DNA from: Wohlfahrtiimonas larvae_A | GTDB taxonomy: Bacteria; Pseudomonadota; Gammaproteobacteria; Cardiobacteriales; Wohlfahrtiimonadaceae | NCBI GenBank assembly: GCA_040394195.1 | Contig: JBEBSR010000001.1 | Span: 115,866 to 179,865 of the forward strand | Length of the DNA: 64,000 nucleotides | Reading direction: 5' to 3' | Shown here: positions 60,987-64,000 of the stretch, piece after piece | How the letters are laid out: each line of letters opens with the position of its first letter | Position numbering within the stretch: position 1 is the first letter of the stretch | The notes under the pieces: model-generated | Database searches by the model: none | What the model saw: only the letters and a program-made list of their open reading frames with translations | What the model was told of the DNA's origin: nothing | Translations under genes and position numbers: made by a program

Positions 60987-62792
60987 ATGCTCAGTTACAT
61001 AAATTTTCAATTCATCCCTTATTTAACCAATGATCAGCTATTTTCTTTAGTCGTGCTCATTGGTGCTTTTGTGGCATTTTTAATGGGGCGAATTCGTTAT
61101 GATTTCGTTGCATTGGGTGCGCTATTAGCTTTAGTATTATCAGGCATTGTGCCAATCAATAAAACATTTGATGGTTTTAGCCACCCTGCTGTCATCACAG
61201 TTGCATCTGTTTTAGTACTCAGCCATGCAATTGGTAAAACAGGCATCACATATCACTTATCTAAACGTTTAGGCTATTTTTCTGATAGCCCTTCCATGCT
61301 TGTATTTACATTGGCTGGATTAGTAGCATTCTTCTCTGCTTTTATGAATGACGTTGGTGCTTTGGCTTTAGTGATGCCAATAGCCATCCAACTTTGTCAG
61401 CGTTATGATATTCCACCCGCCAAAGTTTTAATGCCAATGGCATTTGCTTCGCTTTTAGGTGGCACAATCACAGTGATTGGTACACCGCCAAACTTGATCG
61501 TTGCTAACTATCGGGAATCGATTGGTTTAGCACAATTTAATATGTTTGATTTTACACCAACAGGATTGATCATCTCTGTTGTTGGCTTATTGTACCTTTC
61601 TCTCATTGGTTGGCGTTTAATTCCCAATCGTCGCTCTGAAAGTGCACAGACTAAATTCACCACAGACAATTATCTATTAGAAGCAAAAGTTGAACATGGC
61701 AATAAAGTAGCTGATAAAACTGTCGCGATACTTGAAGAAATTTCTGAGAAATCGGTCAAAGTTGTCGTAATCATTCGTGGTGCTCGCCGCATCATTGCAC
61801 CAAGCAGTGAAGAAATTATCCGCAGTAATGATACATTGCTGTTAGAAGGGCAACCTGAAGAACTCAAACAGCTTGAATTATTGACAGGTATGAACTTAAC
61901 ACGCAGCATTGCCAATAAAGACATTCCTCACGATAAATTGGAAGTTCTAGAAGTTGTGATTAATCCTGGCTCTCGTATGGATAACCGTACATTGTCTGAA
62001 TTACAGTTCCGTGAAAAATACGGCTTAAATGTAATTGGTGTTGCGAGACACGGTGAAAATATCCGTAAGCGCTTTTCTCGCATTCAATTAAAAGTCGGAG
62101 ATGTTTTACTTGTTCAAGGCCATGCAGATGAACTACCCGAAACATTACGTTACTTAGGTTGTTTCCCACTGGCAGAACGAGATATCAGCTTAAAAGCCTC
62201 TTATCGTTTATTGCCAACAATTTTAATCTTCTTAGGCTCAATCGTACTCGTTGCAACACAAACATTACCACCACAAATCAGTTTTCCTTTAGCAGTATTC
62301 TTATTGGTTGTGTTTAAGCTTTTACCTATTCGCGATGTTTATCGTAGCCAAGAAGGCCCTTTATTGATGCTTTTAGGCTGTTTCATCACTGTTGGTTTTG
62401 CATTGCAACAAACGGGTGTAACAGAAATATTGGCAAACAAACTCGTCGGGCTTATTGGCGATTTACCTGATGTATTAATTCTCGGTATCATCATCCTCAT
62501 CACAATGATCATCACTGATATCATTAACAGCTCTGCAACCGCTGTGATCATGTGTCCGATTGCTTATGGTATTTCTCAACAACTTGGGCACAATCCTGAT
62601 GCATATTTAATGGGCGTTGCGATCGCGAGCTCTTGTACATTCAATACTCCAATTGGCCATCATTCCAATACACTTGTGATGGGCCCTGCTGGCTATCAAT
62701 TTGGTGATTATTGGCGTGTTGGCTTAATTTTAGATATATTAATATTAATAACCGTTACACCTGCATTACTTTGGGTGTGGCCTTTGTCATAA
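60987..62792 (+). CDS. SLC13/DASS-family anion transporter with two RCK_C domains
   Basis: A 601-residue protein. N-terminal membrane half (about 1-215), with FSAFMNDVGALALVMPIAI and GGTITVIGTPPNLIVANY, a soluble middle with two TrkA-C/RCK_C domains (about 225-300 and 310-400), then a second membrane half (about 405-600), with NSSATAVIMCPIAYGIS and TFNTPIGHHSNTLVMGPAGY. The SNA/SNT ion motifs of the DASS family are seen as STAT-like INSSATA and TPPN. Substrate could be a dicarboxylate, sulfate or phosphate; the ppk1 neighbour would favour an inorganic anion, which is only a hint. Confidence 0.85.
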   Translation: MLSYINFQFIPYLTNDQLFSLVVLIGAFVAFLMGRIRYDFVALGALLALVLSGIVPINKTFDGFSHPAVITVASVLVLSHAIGKTGITYHLSKRLGYFSDSPSMLVFTLAGLVAFFSAFMNDVGALALVMPIAIQLCQRYDIPPAKVLMPMAFASLLGGTITVIGTPPNLIVANYRESIGLAQFNMFDFTPTGLIISVVGLLYLSLIGWRLIPNRRSESAQTKFTTDNYLLEAKVEHGNKVADKTVAILEEISEKSVKVVVIIRGARRIIAPSSEEIIRSNDTLLLEGQPEELKQLELLTGMNLTRSIANKDIPHDKLEVLEVVINPGSRMDNRTLSELQFREKYGLNVIGVARHGENIRKRFSRIQLKVGDVLLVQGHADELPETLRYLGCFPLAERDISLKASYRLLPTILIFLGSIVLVATQTLPPQISFPLAVFLLVVFKLLPIRDVYRSQEGPLLMLLGCFITVGFALQQTGVTEILANKLVGLIGDLPDVLILGIIILITMIITDIINSSATAVIMCPIAYGISQQLGHNPDAYLMGVAIASSCTFNTPIGHHSNTLVMGPAGYQFGDYWRVGLILDILILITVTPALLWVWPLS

Positions 62793-62824
62793 AATCACTC
62801 TATTTAACTTCAAAGGAAATCTAT

Positions 62825-64000
62825 ATGAGCGTTTTTAATCAAGTTGTATTGGCCCCTGATGACCCTATTCTTGGCTTAGTGGAAAAATTCAAACAAGATC
62901 CAAGAGAGAATAAAATCAACCTTACAATCGGCATTTATGCAGATGCAAATGGTAAAGTACCTGTTCTGAATGTTGTGAAAAAAGCTCAAGATGCTCTGTT
63001 TGCAGAAGCAAAACCACACGTTTATTTACCAATGCATGGTTTGCAAATGTACAACAACTCTGTACAACGTTTACTATTCTCAGAACATCACTCTGTGATT
63101 GCTGAAAACCGTTTAGCAACAGTACAAACATTGGGTGGCACAGGCGCATTGAAAGTGGGTGCAGATTTCCTCAGCCAATTATTTGCAGAAAAACTACCAA
63201 AAGTTCACGTATCTGACCCTACTTGGGACAATCACCGTGCAATCTTTAAAGGTGCTGGTTTTGAAATTGCAGCATATCCATACTTTGATTCAGAAACTGG
63301 TGGTGTTCGTTTTGAAGCAATGATCGAATACTTCAAAGCATTGCCTACTAACTCTATCGTAGTGTTGCATGCATGTTGCCATAACCCAACTGGTGCAGAT
63401 TTAACAGATGCACAATGGAGAACATTGGCTGAAGTTGTGAAAGAAAAATCATTGATACCATTCTTAGATATGGCTTATCAAGGTTTTGCACAAGGTGTTC
63501 AAGAAGATGCTAAAGCAATTCACATCATGACAGATGCTGGCGTGCCAGTATTGATTGCAAACTCATTCTCAAAATCATTCTCATTGTATGGTGAACGTGT
63601 AGGTGCTTTATCCGTTGTGACAAAATCAGCTGAAGAGCAAGTACGTGTAACATCACAATTGAAAAAGATGGTACGTGCAAACTACTCTTCTCCACCAGAA
63701 TTTGGTGCAGCTTTAGTTGGCCATGTATTAAGTAATGATACATTACGCCAAGAATGGTTTGATGAATTAGCAGAAATGCGTGTACGTATTCATGCAATGC
63801 GTGAAAAATTCACTGCACTATTGAACGAAGGCCAAACGAAAAAAGATTTCAGCTTCATTAAGCAACAACAAGGCATGTTCAGTTATTCTGGCCTCACAAA
63901 AGAGCAAGCTCAGAAGTTAAGAGATGAGCATGGTGTCTATATTCTTGATACAGGTAGAATTTGTATTGCAGCCCTAAATGAGTATAATATCGTAGCTTCG
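62825..64000 (+). CDS. tyrB: Aromatic/aspartate aminotransferase (cut by window edge)
   Basis: 392 codons from ATG 62825 to the edge, open throughout; the family is about 397 residues, so only a few are missing. Class I aminotransferase: LTIGIYADANGKVPVL, HACCHNPTGADL, FLDMAYQGFAQG, and the PLP lysine in NSFSKSFSLYGERVGAL; the carboxylate-binding arginine is in GRICIAALN. The family includes AspC and TyrB; AspC is nearly identical in motifs. AAAGGAAAT is upstream. Confidence 0.88.
   Translation, partial: MSVFNQVVLAPDDPILGLVEKFKQDPRENKINLTIGIYADANGKVPVLNVVKKAQDALFAEAKPHVYLPMHGLQMYNNSVQRLLFSEHHSVIAENRLATVQTLGGTGALKVGADFLSQLFAEKLPKVHVSDPTWDNHRAIFKGAGFEIAAYPYFDSETGGVRFEAMIEYFKALPTNSIVVLHACCHNPTGADLTDAQWRTLAEVVKEKSLIPFLDMAYQGFAQGVQEDAKAIHIMTDAGVPVLIANSFSKSFSLYGERVGALSVVTKSAEEQVRVTSQLKKMVRANYSSPPEFGAALVGHVLSNDTLRQEWFDELAEMRVRIHAMREKFTALLNEGQTKKDFSFIKQQQGMFSYSGLTKEQAQKLRDEHGVYILDTGRICIAALNEYNIVAS

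Overview
The window looks like the chromosome of an AT-rich (roughly 40% G+C by eye) gammaproteobacterium. This rests on gamma-type genes: tolQRA with ybgC, hflD, epmB, an RNase E with a long C-terminal tail, PBP1B beside an LpoP-like lipoprotein, zur with a zrg-type zinc cluster, and an EUT1-style ethanolamine operon. A relative of the Cardiobacteriales is a guess only. No insertion sequence, prophage or CRISPR array is visible, and coding density is high.

Layout. 1-3941: a polar amino acid ABC transporter co-directional with cysK, divergent from a cysteine-free Rrf2 (CymR-like) regulator; together they look like a sulfur amino acid uptake and control unit. 4063-5469: aspA. 5520-23102: a 17.6 kb ethanolamine bacterial microcompartment (BMC) locus in two minus-strand units. 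The small unit is an EutQ-N-like gene, eutJ, eutS and eutP. The large unit is eutQ-T-D-M-N-E-G-H-A-B-C-L-K followed by pduS and pduT. eutR lies on the plus strand between the two units. EutH imports ethanolamine, EutBC splits it to acetaldehyde and ammonia, EutA and EutT maintain the B12 cofactor, EutE, EutG and EutD handle acetaldehyde and acetyl-CoA, and EutS, M, N, L and K with PduT form the shell. PduS and PduT, normally in propanediol compartments, probably bring electrons in for cobalamin reduction. The two units share an identical bipartite upstream motif, a strong candidate EutR operator.

23434-31422: a PAP2 phosphatase gene; a zinc cluster (ZinT-ZrgA fusion, MacB-like ABC ATPase and permease, DUF3299-ZIP fusion, DUF3299 protein, Zur); a GMP synthase lacking most of its glutaminase domain; and a short-form adenylate kinase. 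Two copies of a 43 bp element with paired DnaA boxes flank the zinc cluster.

31475-46995: an unknown membrane-anchored protein, the arginine operon argCJBD, a DUF3108-like protein, an AbgT transporter, a type IV pilin, tRNA-Asn, a TAXI-like binding protein, miaA, epmB, hflD, a methyltransferase, rph-sfsA-unknown, infA and tRNA-Pro(GGG). 47043-64000: an outer-membrane efflux lipoprotein, ybgC-tolQRA without tolB or pal, a second identical tRNA-Asn in inverted orientation, a CorC-type CBS protein, mrcB-lpoP, rne, ppk1, a DASS/SLC13 transporter, and an aromatic aminotransferase that runs off the end.

The most unusual points are the eut-pdu hybrid with a stand-alone EutQ N-domain, the repeated bipartite operator, the GMP synthase missing its glutaminase core, and the two domain fusions in the zinc cluster. 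All functional calls are from reading the sequence; no database search was possible.
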